NCBI GenBank assembly: GCA_030374805.1
Contig: JARGSG010000004.1
Location: 868,001-932,000, forward strand
DNA from: Gracilaria gracilis
Taxonomy: Eukaryota > Rhodophyta > Florideophyceae > Gracilariales > Gracilariaceae
Reading direction: 5' to 3'
Length of the DNA stretch: 64,000 nucleotides
Below the pieces are notes generated by a model. It had not been told where the DNA came from. It did not search any database and was given only the letters and a program-made list of their open reading frames with translations. Below are positions 1 to 11,842 of the stretch, piece after piece (the first letter of the stretch is position 1; every line of letters starts with the position of its first letter). The position numbers and the translations under genes are program-made.

Positions 1-701
1 CGACTACGTTGTTTGGAATACAGAAACGCAAACCGCCGGGAGGTGGATGCCGGGCGGCTTTCATGGCCAAAGCACTTCAGAATGGCAAAAGGGGGCTACT
101 TTCTGGGTTTGAAATTCATAACCATGAGAGCCATGATGTTGATTGGCGTGGGGACAGGTGCAAGTCTAAACGCAGAGAGGCGTTTAGGGCGACAATACAG
201 AATAACTGCTCATCCACCCTCCGCATTCCGTTCATTCACTTCGTTCCAGTGAACGAGAAGAAGGATCAACTCCACGAGAGAGTGTAAGCAATTCTGACGA
301 GGAGTACTTTATGCCTCTGCAGGCCCCTCGCTTTTCTGGTTCGTTGAACTGGTCGGCTACCGCTATGCGTATCTGCAGAGACGGTGACTATATGCGGACC
401 CAGGGGGAGGTGAACCGTGCAACTGGTAATAGCGAGGTTATTAATATAGAAGACGATGGTAGTGTGGGCTGTCCTGTTACAAGGCAAGCGGGTGGTTGGA
501 AGAAGGAGTATGATGGAGCTGTTGATCATCTAAATATTTCATGGAAAACGCCGTCTGCGGATAGTTCCGTTATTGATATAACGGGTCTCGTGAAGCCAAA
601 AGTTAACTCGGAACGACGAAAGGTACGTTGGGTCCTCCGAAATCCAGTTTACAAGATATAACAAACCTCAAACAAATTCTCTACAGCCAAAAACCTCCTT
701 A
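1..701. other. unassigned sequence before the MULE remnant
   Basis: No recognisable gene. A 116-codon open frame on the + strand (311-661) contains an acidic stretch (EVINIEDDGSVG) but matches no family I know. It may be the eroded 5' part of the transposase region that follows. No terminal inverted repeat was found by eye. Confidence 0.3.
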
Positions 702-3517
702 ATGGTGCCCACTCCATATGTTTGTGATATTGAACCCGTGCCAAGATCGAATGCGGATCCTCAATTCACTCTCGTTCGTTTGAAGGATCGCTTAGAACCA
801 CTCGTCGAGAAGAAAGAGTCCAAACTCTTTGCACCCGTTGTAGGACAGACGGAAATGAAGGTTACAGCGGAATCTGACAGCTCAGAAAAGGGTGTAGGAG
901 AGACGGGAATGGGGGAGAAGGGAACAGCAGACCACTTGGTTGGGGGCGTAGGTAACACTGCAATAGATGTGGATGGTGGTTCAGACCTTTCGCAAGCTAG
1001 CGACGGAGGTGCAGAGCAAACAGGATTGAATGAGAGCTCAGGATCGGTGGAAGAACTTCCACCTGAAAAAATTGTACGCCGGGGTTTCGTAGCGTATCTC
1101 GAGCAGTTGGAACCCACCGGAGCCCATGAAGTACTGCAATATTTACAGTGTATTGGGAGGCACTTTGGTTTTAAGCTTTCTATAAGTGACTCCAAGTATA
1201 GTGTGGAATAGGATGGGAGGAAGGTCTTCCAACGCGGCTATTTGAAGTGCATCCGCGAGTATGATGAGCAGGGTTCCTGCCCCTACAGCTTCAGGTGAGA
1301 CGCGTGCCTGTTTTTCAAAGTGGTTTTGAACATTATTCGTTCCTTCTTGACTTCTAAAGGGCTCACCATAACCACCCCATAGCAAATTAACTACAATGAA
1401 AGCTTTCAACGGACATGGAGCGTGAGGCTCATCATCTACGCAGCAAGCCACATCTTCAGTATTAATTCATTTTGAAGCTTTTTGAAGACAAATACAACGT
1501 CATTGTGAATAGGCCTCTGTTCCGGAAGCGTTTGAAGTATATGAAAGATGCTCGCTTCCCGAAGGAAAAAGAATGTCTCAGGCTTTACCAAAATTTGATT
1601 GGGCTACAATCGACGAACCCCAACAAAAAGTCTTCTGTCGAGCGAACGGGGACAGAGGCCTACAGTTCGTTACATGGTGCTTAGATAATTGAGAAAAGAA
1701 CTACGAGCGTTTTGGTATTGTTCCGGGGGTGTCCATTGATTGCAAAGCGATTGCAAATCACTTCGCTCTACCACTTATTATCATAAATGGAAGAGACAAC
1801 CATGGACACCTCACCACGATATTCATGGGATATATAGGAGAAGGAACCGCAGATAGCTTTGTTTGGGTGTTGCAGCGCTTTAAAGAGTGCATGGGCATTT
1901 CTCCGAGCTCCGTCGCGGTTGATCAAGATATCGCGCTAAAGAACGCAATTAAAGAATTTTGCCCTTGTCATTAGTCGTGCTAGATGATTGGCATCTTAAT
2001 CAAAACCAGGATCCCAATGTCGAAAGATGGTGCAAATCAGTGGGAAGGAGTGGGCTGGCCCACGCAATGCAAAGAGATTTGTATGACCTACGCAAATCCA
2101 AGAGCGTTCAATTCTTCGAAGGAAAGAGGTTTCCATTCGAATAGACATACTTTACTACTGTTACGAACGATTTACCGAGGTAATACAAGTCTCCGTACCG
2201 TCAAAGACCTTCTATTGTATGAAATGCTTCAAGGATACATATCTCACATCGGTTCTTTTTTCAAGGATCTGGATATTGTGAGTCTTCACACGCTAGGTAC
2301 AGAAACCTTGTGCTTAACCACTATGTGCCACTCTCGGGGGTTCCGTTGGAGATGGTGAAGATAACCAGCAGGTTACGGGTAGAACGACAACACAGGGCCT
2401 CAATGCGAGATACTGCCATGCGGAACAGGCACCTCTGGTCTGCACTACCCCTCTCAGCAGCATCTGCTACCCAAATTGTCCACTCCTTCACAACCTATAG
2501 TATCATCAAGTTTTTTTAGCGAAGCATCCGTTTCTCTGCGCATTTCAAAATCATAGACGCCGTGGTCTTTACAGCCCAACCTACGAATTATTACTTTGAA
2601 GTCAATGGACCGAATGTTCATGTCTCCGCTGAATGTCCTCTAGTAGTACTCACCTTGAAAATGTTATTTAACCCAACTGCAGACATTTTCCAACGGCTTT
2701 TCATTTATACATACAGACCCCAACGAATAACCCGGAGGACGTGAACGGCAGATGCAGTTGTAAGGAAATGACGGCATCAGGAAATCCATGTTCCCATATC
2801 ACTCGTCTCTTCGTCGTCCACAAAGATGTGGTCGAAAGATGGCCTGACGTTCGCAATGATTTGAGAACGTGGTTTAGAATTCAGCGCCTTTGGCACCCAT
2901 ATTGGTCCGGGGAGCCTGCAGAATGGTCGGCTTCGGACATACTCAACCTCCGACAAAAAAAGAGGGTGCGAAATGGTCAAGAAACAAAAACCAACGATGA
3001 AATAGTGCCGGAAGAGGGATTAGGATCAGATGTACAGGTAGAAGTCGATTCAACTCAAGCCACAATCCCTGTGACTCTTTCCAACCTTAATTATCCCGCG
3101 GAGACCATTCTCCAACAACTTCAGAGTAAAAAAAGGGCGAACACTTCTTTTTATGTGACATATTCGGACTGCAAGTCTCTCTTTGACCAGCTTCACAGGG
3201 TTGCAGAGGGCTACGGCAAGGTGGCGGTAGCCAGATTGAAAGAGTATCTCAGAAAAGGTTTGCGGCGGTTGAACGCAGGGAAGTACCCTTCTCGGCCAAA
3301 CCAGTCCTTGCAGTCTCCCGTGACTGTACTGGATCTTCCCGAAGTAGCGCATGTGCAGGACATTGACGGTGTTGAAGTTCGGAATCCAAATGCGGGCGTA
3401 TCAAGAACTGAGAAAAAGGGAAAGCGTTCTTTCCAGGAGTGGGGCTCGCGATCAAAGTGGCGGAGGTTGAACATCAACAATACCCAATCATCAGGACAGC
3501 CAGCGTGGGATAGTTAG
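702..3517 (+). pseudogene. decayed MULE/FAR1-type DNA transposase
   Basis: Fragments on the + strand in several frames follow the order of a Mutator-like (MULE) transposase. At 1165-1287 there is a zinc-binding-like N-terminal segment (GYLKCIREY ... GSCPYSFR), interrupted by a TAG at 1209-1211. At about 1710-2035 there is the MULE catalytic core: LIIINGRDNHG, an IGEGTADSF...LQRF segment, VAVDQDIALKNAI, then a LDDWHLNQN motif in the next frame. At 2741-2815 a SWIM zinc finger (CSCKEM...NPCSH) opens a 258-codon frame rich in charged residues that ends at 3517. Several frameshifts and stops separate the pieces, so no functional enzyme is made. The order of motifs (zinc finger, DDE core, SWIM) is established for MULE/FAR1 proteins; the family call is inference from short motifs. 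No terminal repeats or target duplication were identified. Confidence 0.65.
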
Positions 3518-5170
3518 AGAACGCAGAGACAGGTTTTGCTTCAGGAGCTGACAGAACACCAAGAATCACTTCTATAAGTCTCAAACCAACAAATGTTCTA
3601 CACTGAACATGTGCCACAGCCATGGGTTCGTTTCCAATCAGTACTCCAACCGATGCAATGAGTGCAGCAATGGCAATTGCTGATCATTCTGACAATCAAT
3701 ACAACGAAATGAACAACAGTAGTCGGTGATTTGTTCCATTACCAAGCTTTTCAGTGAAACCGAAATAGAGCACATGCGAGTATCGAAATTTTGCGGTGCG
3801 AGTTGGACCGTTATACTTGAGAATAAATCCGTTCCAGCCTGTCTACTTTCCTCGAGCTGAGGAAGGTGGTGTTCTAGGCTTTGACGCAATAAAAAAATGG
3901 AAGAAATTGCTCTATATACGCAGGATCTGGGAGCGCCATATGCAATAGCTATTGTGAAGTCCTGTGAACTTAATTCGTCACGGTGTTGAGCGAAGCTTAG
4001 AGGCAAAGCTGCATGATTGATTGAAAAGGTCTCAGAGGAAGCTATCAAATTATCACACACACGTACACGCATTCTGGCGAGATAAACGCTAAGGGCCTTG
4101 GCCGCCGCACCAGTACACTTCAAAAACACTTGCGAAACAGCTGCTTTGGCGTTGAAACGGCGAATAGAACACAGCGTAATGAACTTCAGAAACGGCCATT
4201 ACTGCGGTGGTTGATAGTAGCACACGAAGCGGGGTGATATCAAAGACATGTAGCTGGCACCTGGGCGCGGAACCGGAGAGGGTGTGTACTACGCTAGAAA
4301 TGGACACGATAGCAACGAAATTAGCGCTGCACTCAGGCACGTTGCGAGAATCGGTTAGAGAGTTGCGGTAAGAGAGTCCCAATAAAAAGCCACAGGACCT
4401 TTGAGAACGAGATGGTGGTAACTGCGCGACGATTTGGGAGGCGGAGATCGAGCTCCAAATCAGAAGTTTCTGTTTCAGCGGTAATAACGCGAAGATGGCG
4501 GCGACACATACGCAGACTCTGCACGCTGAAACAGAAGCAATAAGATAGCGTCTCAAGAGAGGCAAACGCTCTTAATGTGGTGGTAAGGGGTTTGCTGTGC
4601 AAGACCAGCAGTTGCAAAGACACGCACACAAGAATGGCGGCGGTTAGGTGGTCTGGAAAGAGGAGAGGTGTTAATGGCGGCGAAGAGAGTATGGTCGCTT
4701 CAATGACCGCGGTGAGAGATTTGCTGATGTTGGTCATGTGAATGATGAAATTAAGTTTGAATGCATGGATTAATTTGAAAAGCGCGCGCATTTCTAAAAA
4801 TATATACTGTAAGGCTATACATATTTTTTTCTTGCTCTAACTGCTAACAAAGTGTCACGCGAGTGTGATGAGGTGTGATGCGAGCGATGGCCAATGAGGA
4901 GGCTGACTAGGTAAGATCTGGCGACTTGGCCGATTGGGAGTGGCAAAGAGGTTCTAAGAGAAAGTGACGATGAGAGGGGAGGTTTCCACGGGTTTTGTTA
5001 AAAAATGAGGAGGTTCTGATAGAAGGAAACTGGCAGCTCTTACAGTACGTCAATTCTTCTCCTCTTCCGTGCACACGGAGGCGAAACACGCCACGGCGAA
5101 GACCAATGACGGCCACCCGTTGACAACCTCACGTGCAACGACGGCGATTTCGGATCAATGAGGGTTACCG
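3518..5170. other. gene-poor spacer
   Basis: Open frames up to about 160 codons occur on the - strand (3638-4791), but they look compositional and match nothing recognisable. The stretch 4,120-4,780 is rich in short GGCGG/GTGGT-type words. No gene, RNA or clear repeat is supported. Confidence 0.4.
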
Positions 5171-5692
5171 TTGACGCGAGCGCCTTCGACGACAAACCCA
5201 ATTCCGTCGGAACGGTTGTTACCAGGAAAAATTGCGGTACGCATACTTCGGACTCCCGCGGGAAAAGGAACTCTACCGAACCAAGGCAACGGGAACAGCG
5301 ACACCGCGAGAAGCGCGACAATCGGCCCAAGTATGGGGCCACACCACGAAGGCACCGGTCCACCAACTTTGTTGGACAACACTCGGTCTAACCGGAGTAT
5401 CGACGTACTGCCGCACACGATATCGCCGCTGAAAAGCTCTCCGAAGAAGGATGTCGTAATCCTACGGCAAGGCCGGGAAGTCTTCCGACAGAAGTTCGTA
5501 GTCGACCCCATAGTAGAACACTCATACCACCCGTTGGGGTACATACAGTATCTCGTACGCTGGTACGGCTACGGGCCCGAGGCTGATTCGGATGAGCATA
5601 TCGAGCATCTCCCACGATCGAAAGTGGTGCGGTATCATCGACGTACTCTCACGGGTCTCCCGGCGACAATTGCCAATTCCCAAATGGGATAA
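5171..5692 (+). pseudogene. Ty3/Gypsy integrase C-terminal chromodomain (old copy)
   Basis: The last 173 codons of a pol frame. Its final 70 residues are a chromodomain (KFVVDPIVEH ... YLVRWYGYGPE ... IEHLPRSKV) that aligns with the chromodomain of the complete element at 16,351-17,271, including the shared tail YHRRT. Upstream integrase, RT and gag are absent or unrecognisable, so this is a 5'-truncated or heavily eroded element whose sense strand is +. In chromoviruses this domain steers integration toward modified chromatin. It is followed by the antisense extra-ORF remnant, a polypurine tract and an LTR remnant, the same layout as in the complete element. Confidence 0.8.
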
Positions 5693-5865
5693 CACGCCCC
5701 GAAGGAGAAGAAACTAGCACACCTGGAAGGAATTTCAAGATCGGAAGAAGACGAAAAAGGCACTTGAACAAGGAAAACATACGTCATAGACGGAAGTTGG
5801 TTTAATGACCTTTAAGGCTATATCCTACGACAACACCGCATAGCGAGAAGCAGGTTGAAAATGGA

Positions 5866-7822
5866 CTAAGCCCCCGACCCTTGGTTGGAAGCGCCCCGAG
5901 CACCGTCGCCGCAAACCCCAATGCTGGGATTGGATCCGCCAATAAGGCGTGCAGCCGACGCGTCCCGCATCGCGGCAACGTCGCCACTCACAACATTTGC
6001 GGAAAGCCCAACTCCTCGGAGGAACTGGGCGATCACAGCCGCATCACCCGCCCCACCCACGGAGGGCAGGACGGTGGGCACCTCGATCACGTAAGGTTCA
6101 TCTGGAAAAGAAGCCACCACGGTTCCTACCGATGAAGGGCCCGGGTAGATTCACCGGCTCAGCCGTCGCCGTTGTTGCCGCTGCCGTGTCGTTGGAGGTC
6201 GACCCACCCGCATCAGTGGAAGGAACCATTTCGACTTCCTCTATATCATAACCCGTCTCGGGTTCGTCGTCCATCATATGCTCATCGTCACCGCCGTAGG
6301 CGTGGTAAAACTCGCCATCGTCAACGAAGCCAACGGGATGCCCGTAAGTGAGGTACCTCGAAGCCATCTAGAGTGCTGCCGCTTCAGCTGCGGTGATCTC
6401 CTGCACCTCCCAGGGGTTGAAAAAGATGAATTCTCCCGCCAATGTCGTGCGTCGTCCCGGAGACCAATCGAAGCCGCCGTCTTCGTGACCGCGGCCGCTT
6501 TCAGTGAAAGGCACACTGGCCCAATCAACTCGGTCGACTACTTCGAGGAGCCTAAGAACTTCTTCGGCATGGTTCTCACCTCCAAGAAGGACACGCAAGG
6601 AGAGATTTTGTATGCACGCACGAAGGCGGAGCGGAATATAACACAGTCGATAATGGTCATATACATCCCATAGGAGATAAGCCGCGGTGCGGATTGTTCA
6701 CTTGGTGAGCACAACGGACCACCGTCCGGATTGCGGATCCTCGATGAGGCATAAGCCTATATAGAAGATGACCGGAGGCAGCTCAAAGTAGCACCGGCGA
6801 CACACCTCCACCGGGGACTCCCATGTGAGAATGAGATCATAACGGCCCAACCGGTGATTTTGCCGGATTCGATTGATCTCTTTGTTCTGATACGGGACAA
6901 GGAACCCGAATCGGGAATACGCACGACGCTCATCGCGGAAGAAGTTCTGTAGCCACCGCGAACGGGACTCGTGGCGAAGATACCTGAACTCCGAACGGGG
7001 AAATTGATGACTCCAACACACTGCCCCCTGGCGTACGACGGGACGTCCTCTCCAGTAGTAAGTCCCAATCACCGCTAAGCGGGTGCAGTGCGAAATACCA
7101 CCTTGATTACGGTACAACCGGAAGTCGAAGCTGATGGAATCATGAATTGGGAACTCCAAGGTCGCCCGGCCCTGCCGTGCATACCCCAAGCAAACCAACG
7201 TCACTTGGGCGTAAGCCAGCGATTCGCCAGAACGCCGCAGAACTGCGCGAGGAGGAACGGCCACACATCGACGCCAATTCTACGAAGTGGTGACTATCTC
7301 AAGAAGATCTCCGGCGAGGCGATCGCTACCGTCGGATTAGGACGCGATGAGCTCCTCGTTGAAAATGATTGTAGGATGAAACCATGAAGTAGTCGGGAAG
7401 AGATGCGCGTGAACGCGAAGATTCTGTCCAACAAACTCGTCATAAGAATGCCACGGCACTTCGTGCATGATGTGACCATGAGGTGGCTGCCCCGGAAGAA
7501 GAATATGCCCGCAACTGTCGTTGTTGCCCGGGGACGCCTCAGAAGCATTGCCGCTTTGCGGAAGGGGCACGCAACAAAATCCGGACAAGTATCTCGGGTT
7601 CGGAGGGTGAGCGCTCATCGCGCGAGACACTCCAAGGACAATAGGAATCTTGGTAGAACAATCGCGGGCGCGAGAAGCAGACTGTTGTGAACAGGAATGG
7701 TCGTCGCTGGAGCGGTTTTTGCACTGTAAAGTGGTTGTGACCTGGTCTTCGCAAGGCGAGGGGAAATTCGAAGACTTCGGAGAGGCGCTCTTATGCCCAT
7801 CGCTGGGGGTTCGAACCGCCAT
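5866..7822 (-). pseudogene. antisense extra ORF of the chromovirus (old copy)
   Basis: Broken - strand frames, tail-to-tail with the chromodomain frame, align along their length with the antisense ORF at 14,266-16,062. The N-terminal part (first ATG 7820-7822) lies in the 7,337-7,870 frame. The central part (6,698-7,264) shares SEFRYLR, SRFGFLVPYQ, VEVCRRCYFELPP and a WSVVL end. Next come TAAYLLWDVYDHYRL, then FDWSPGRRTTLAGEFIFFNPWE (6,368-6,598), an acidic stretch (6,098-6,367) and the terminal IAQFLRGVG block (5,866-6,120). A TGA at 6698-6700 sits where the younger copy keeps Trp (ATEW). Frameshifts separate the blocks. No known domain is recognised; the product would be largely soluble, with no obvious transmembrane segment or signal peptide. 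Conservation of residues rather than of DNA argues that it was once a selected protein. Confidence 0.75.
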
Positions 7823-7843
7823 TGTGACGGCGCAGCTCACACT

Positions 7844-7857
7844 GAAGGAGGAGGATA
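7844..7857 (+). other. polypurine tract of the old chromovirus
   Basis: GAAGGAGGAGGATA directly precedes a TG that begins the LTR-like sequence at 7858. Position and composition match the tract next to the 3' LTR of the complete element. On the opposite strand it reads as a pyrimidine run ending in CAG (G at 7842), 20 nt before the first ATG of the antisense ORF. Confidence 0.55.
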
Positions 7858-8520
7858 TGAAGGACAACACTCCTTGGAGGCGATTTGAGGGACTTAGTTA
7901 ATTTCGGCATCATCCTTTAGTAGATATATATGAGCTACACCGCTATTACCGTGTCGCCTCGCTGAGGTAATTTCCACAGATGTAGACGTAAATTGCAAGG
8001 CTCGAGACGCCGCTTAGAGGGTGTGTGACTAGCACAAGTGTAGCACGGATATTCCGGAGGCAATGCATACAACATTTCTGTATTTACTTAGATATTTTGT
8101 AGATTATTTTGGCCAGCGCACCCATTGTCAGTGGTGCGCCGAGCTCAATACTTAACGGGTTGAGCCCTGAACCCCCAAGTAAATTGCCCCTTGCCAAGCA
8201 AGGGCTTCTGGCTCTAACTATCACGCCTTCACGGATTGTTCAACTCCAAGTAGAGTGACGACCAAGTTGCTCACCCATTGTTATCCACCCCTGCGGCGCT
8301 CAGAGTATAACAACTAGTTGTCTGTCTCATTCCAACCTATTGTCATATACTCGCCGCTGTATTGGGTTTGCTTTATTCCCTCTCTCTTCCCCACTCTGTT
8401 GGTTCTCTTTCTCCCCTTTTCGGGTTTGCCTTTTTGCTCTGTTCTCAGTGACTCTTTTCCGACACATTGTCGTTCCCATGCTACTCTCTTTCGAGAACTC
8501 ATCTGGTGACCGTGTGAACA
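7858..8520 (+). mobile_element. diverged 3' LTR remnant of the old chromovirus
   Basis: Starts with TG after the polypurine tract. About 230 bp in, it carries TACTTAGATATTTTGTAG, which matches the sense strand of the 852-bp LTR of the complete element at almost the same offset (about 235 bp). A later GGTTTGCCTTTTTGC segment also matches that LTR. Most of the rest is too diverged to align by eye. The right end is uncertain; I used a CA at 8519-8520. No 5' partner LTR was found. Confidence 0.5.
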
Positions 8521-10227
8521 TGTGGATCTCTACTGACTACTGCCTACTATCAACACTCCGACGATTGTCGTAGCGGTTTGACCTCGAATTTACAACCGGC
8601 TTAGGTGTGTTATTCCCGGAGTGCGCCGTTCGCTGTGCTATTCTATCAAGGGGAAGATTCCGAACGTCATCGTGAGATTGCGCTTCTACTGCCAAAGGCG
8701 TTGCTCCAAAAATTCTTGCACAAAGCCGGGACATAAGCGTATTCTTTTTCTTCTTCATGGCAAGTAGAACAACTAAGAGAACGAAGACATCTTTCAGTTG
8801 TTGCTGAAAACGCCATCCCAATGTACTTCAAACTCACAGACGCTAAAGTCAGTTGTAGATTTCCGATCGTACGTAAATTTAATTAGGTTGGTACTACCTT
8901 AACATAAGTCTCTATGTCTCCAAAATTCTCATCCCAATGCTGAATACGTGGAAAGTCTGATGTAAAATGATTGTCATCGAGATCACCAGGGCTGTAAAAG
9001 GTTACACAAATCACAACATATAGCTTCTTAACTCATGTAGACGTTACAGTACAGACCCTGATTTTGGTATATGTATGTACTCTACTACCTACGTAACATA
9101 GGGACACAATCGTTGAATTTTTAAGAGCTGTTATCCATCTCAACTCATCAACACCTAGAGAATTGTAGCATAAAATCCACTGGTTGGACGTCTCAAGAGT
9201 CCTACTACAAGAATAAATATATCATTGGTACTTGTACCGAGGAGTTCTTGCATGTTGCTTCTTCTACAAAGAGATGATTGTGCCCATAATGGTTTCTTGG
9301 AATAGAGATATAAACCAGTTATGGTTTCAAGAAGCAGCGCACATTTTTCGAACCTCAAAAACTCTTGTTTTTGTTCTAGATTCTAAAAACACCGCAGTTC
9401 TTTATTTTACTGTTCTGAATCATCATGTCATCAAAAATACACAAAAACAGCCCTACCATAAGTTTTGTGATCAGAAATATTTGATCGGGCACCACTAACA
9501 AGGAATAATCACCTGCAGATGTGTGGAAAAGCGAAGCTCTTTTCCAAAAATATAAGGTCTCTACATTCCACGCACGGCTTTACAAATTTAAGCGAGATAT
9601 TGAGAAAGAAGCTAGTAAGTTGCTTGTTTTGTTCTGCGAAATATTTCAAAGCTTATATTAACAGAAACGCCTTAATAATACAGTATCGGCACAAATGAAA
9701 AGAGTTTGAACAGACGGTGTAGCTGACTAGTCCCGTTGATCAACACCAGAAGAGCAATTGAAGTTGACGCAGAACTATTAATCGCATTGGATTTGGACTA
9801 CTGCTTTAAAGTTCATTTCCTACTTGAGGACCTTAGCCAGGTCACTTCGTTCGCACAATGATTTGAGGCTACGCAGTCGCTTCGGTTTTATGTTCGTATC
9901 GTGGTTGGGAAAACAGGGAAGAAAGAAAGAATATGACAACAACAATGACTTTAGTGCAAGCTACAACTATTCAAAAACCACGCGAAGCATCAGCAAGCGT
10001 CTCCATCTATCATAGAACCAAATCAAAAACCACCACACTCCCCTTGAACCCCACCTTATCTTACCTATTTGAGGCCCACCCGCGGCAAGACCTCTACACG
10101 CGGATAGGCTTGCCCAAAACCTCATCCGAGACCATTAACGACTTATGCCCAGATAGAATTACGATTCCAGGATTCCATTTCTATTACTACTTCTAATTCC
10201 GATTCTATAGCAGACTCACGACTGTCC
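8521..10227. other. AT-rich spacer
   Basis: Only short open frames without recognisable motifs. The right part presumably includes the untranslated terminal region of the YR retrotransposon whose recombinase ends at 10228. No terminal repeat could be matched by eye. Confidence 0.4.
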
Positions 10228-11208
10228 TTAAAGATCCGCCAACCCCCCAGCCCAACTTGGTAACGGTACGTTGAAAAGCGCTAGAGAATTGTTTACTACC
10301 GCCTCAAACCGATTTTGTTGTGGTGAAGATAGCTCATTTAAGCTTTGATAAAGCTTATGGGGCTGGAGGTAGAGTTTAAAATTCCTCTCGCTGGTCCACC
10401 GTCCTCTATATTTGATCTCTTCATCTGATAGCCTTCCAAATAACTTATCAGTCGTCGTCCCTCCAAACCGCAGCATGTGCGGAGTGACGGCGAAGGGCAA
10501 CGACAATCGGTCTGCATAACTAAAAATTATATCTCGAAAACGCGCTGGCGCATATGGGAATAGCTCAGCTCGCTCCAAAATCTTTCGTCGCTCCACCAAT
10601 CTGTGCAGGAGCACAGCAATAAGATATGATCGAATTGTGGCGGCCTTATTGCGCCCCCGTTTACCAATGGTTATATTCATTGTCGCGTAATGAAGACGCC
10701 TTTCCAAAAATTCTAAGAAAACCACATCTGTTACCTTCAGTTGCAATAGAACCCCTAGACGCAAATAAACTTCAAAGAGTAATAATAATCCAATTCCAAC
10801 GTCTATTTCTCCATACCGGAATAGGTCGTTCGCTATAGCGCATACGACCATTTCCGGACATACTCCATGATGCTCGATTGGGCGACTCACTGCCCAGCCG
10901 CGAATTCTTAAAGATGATAGTGAGAGTTTTCCTTGTAAGTGCGGTAAATTGAATTCCAGAGCGGCTTTAGCTTGCGCGACTCCTGACGACTTCAAACTTT
11001 GATTACCAATAAAAAACTCTACATAATAACGCGTGAATAACCGATCGATGTCTTTAGCATTATTATAACGCCTATCCGAATCGCTCAAGGTTTCCAGCCA
11101 TGCCATGAACTGCTGCAAGTGTTTATCACAATTCCGGAGCATAATAGGCCTTAGCCGCTTGTGGGCTGACTCAAACAGCCCGTGAGGGCTTGTATGCTGA
11201 GTTGACAT
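10228..11208 (-). CDS. tyrosine recombinase of the DIRS-like element
   Basis: A 326-residue intact frame. The catalytic signature of tyrosine recombinases is visible: Arg150 (VYLRLGVLLQL, the usual R-x-x-E/L-L block), His244-x-x-Arg247 (TPHMLRFGGTT), Trp271 in the GRW block and Tyr280 (FKLYLQ). The family integrates circular or linear DNA by a covalent 3'-phosphotyrosine intermediate; in DIRS-like elements it replaces the DDE integrase, so no target duplication is expected. The N-terminal 100 residues fit the SAM-like core-binding region. The frame overlaps the end of the RNase H frame, as in a compact pol. The rest of the element is frameshifted, so in vivo expression is doubtful. I chose the Met at 11,208; an alternative start inside the RNase H overlap is possible. 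Confidence 0.75.
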   Translation of the reverse strand: MSTQHTSPHGLFESAHKRLRPIMLRNCDKHLQQFMAWLETLSDSDRRYNNAKDIDRLFTRYYVEFFIGNQSLKSSGVAQAKAALEFNLPHLQGKLSLSSLRIRGWAVSRPIEHHGVCPEMVVCAIANDLFRYGEIDVGIGLLLLFEVYLRLGVLLQLKVTDVVFLEFLERRLHYATMNITIGKRGRNKAATIRSYLIAVLLHRLVERRKILERAELFPYAPARFRDIIFSYADRLSLPFAVTPHMLRFGGTTTDKLFGRLSDEEIKYRGRWTSERNFKLYLQPHKLYQSLNELSSPQQNRFEAVVNNSLALFNVPLPSWAGGLADL

Positions 11209-11758
11209 TCTTAGGAAAGTAAAGACCGTCCATCAGCATGTTTCTCGCAAGCAGCAAGGCCGCCACGCGTCGACAGATACGATCAAAGCTCATCACGCTG
11301 CTTCGACCCTTTCGGAGATCATCAATGAGAGCTTGATTATCGATAAAGATAGGAACTCGAGTTCCGAAGTTATTTTGTTGTCGTAGAAGCCACTGAAGAC
11401 CAAGTAGCACGGCTTCTTTCTCAAGGAGATGAATGGGAATTTTCTTGCGCCAGCGGTGCCGAACAGCGAGTTTCCAGTTTTAGCTGGAAATACACTTGTG
11501 TTGCTCATCTGCATGCATCGAGAATAAACGCAAGGGATTCTCAACTTTGCTGAAAACCACTCTTTCACCCCAAAAACTTGCATCTAGGCATAAAACGTAA
11601 ATACAAAAAGGCGTAGCGATACTGGTGCGAATTAAAGGCGAGAGCAAAATAGGGAGGTTCAATTTTTGCTTTGCTGCGATCGTTGCTTTAGTTGTAACTG
11701 AAGCCGCGAGGCTCAACTGATACACGCGCTGTAACACTGAGAAGAGAGTTCTGCGCAA
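11171..11758 (-). pseudogene. RT connection and RNase H of the DIRS-like element
   Basis: Two overlapping frames together carry an RNase H fold. There is a thumb/connection segment (TLFSVLQRVYQLS), then a first catalytic Asp in CLDASFWGE, a Glu in a LLGLQWLL-type helix (frame 11,171-11,410) and an Asp in VPIFIDNQALIDDL. At least one frameshift (near 11,480) and a stop break it. It lies between RT and the recombinase as expected. The RNase H would remove the RNA strand after first-strand synthesis. Confidence 0.6.
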
Positions 11759-11842
11759 CAGGAGAAACTATGCCAATTTTCCGAGCAAGCTTTGTAGCTC
11801 ACGCACTACCCATCTATTCCGTTCGAGGAATAGATTCATCTC

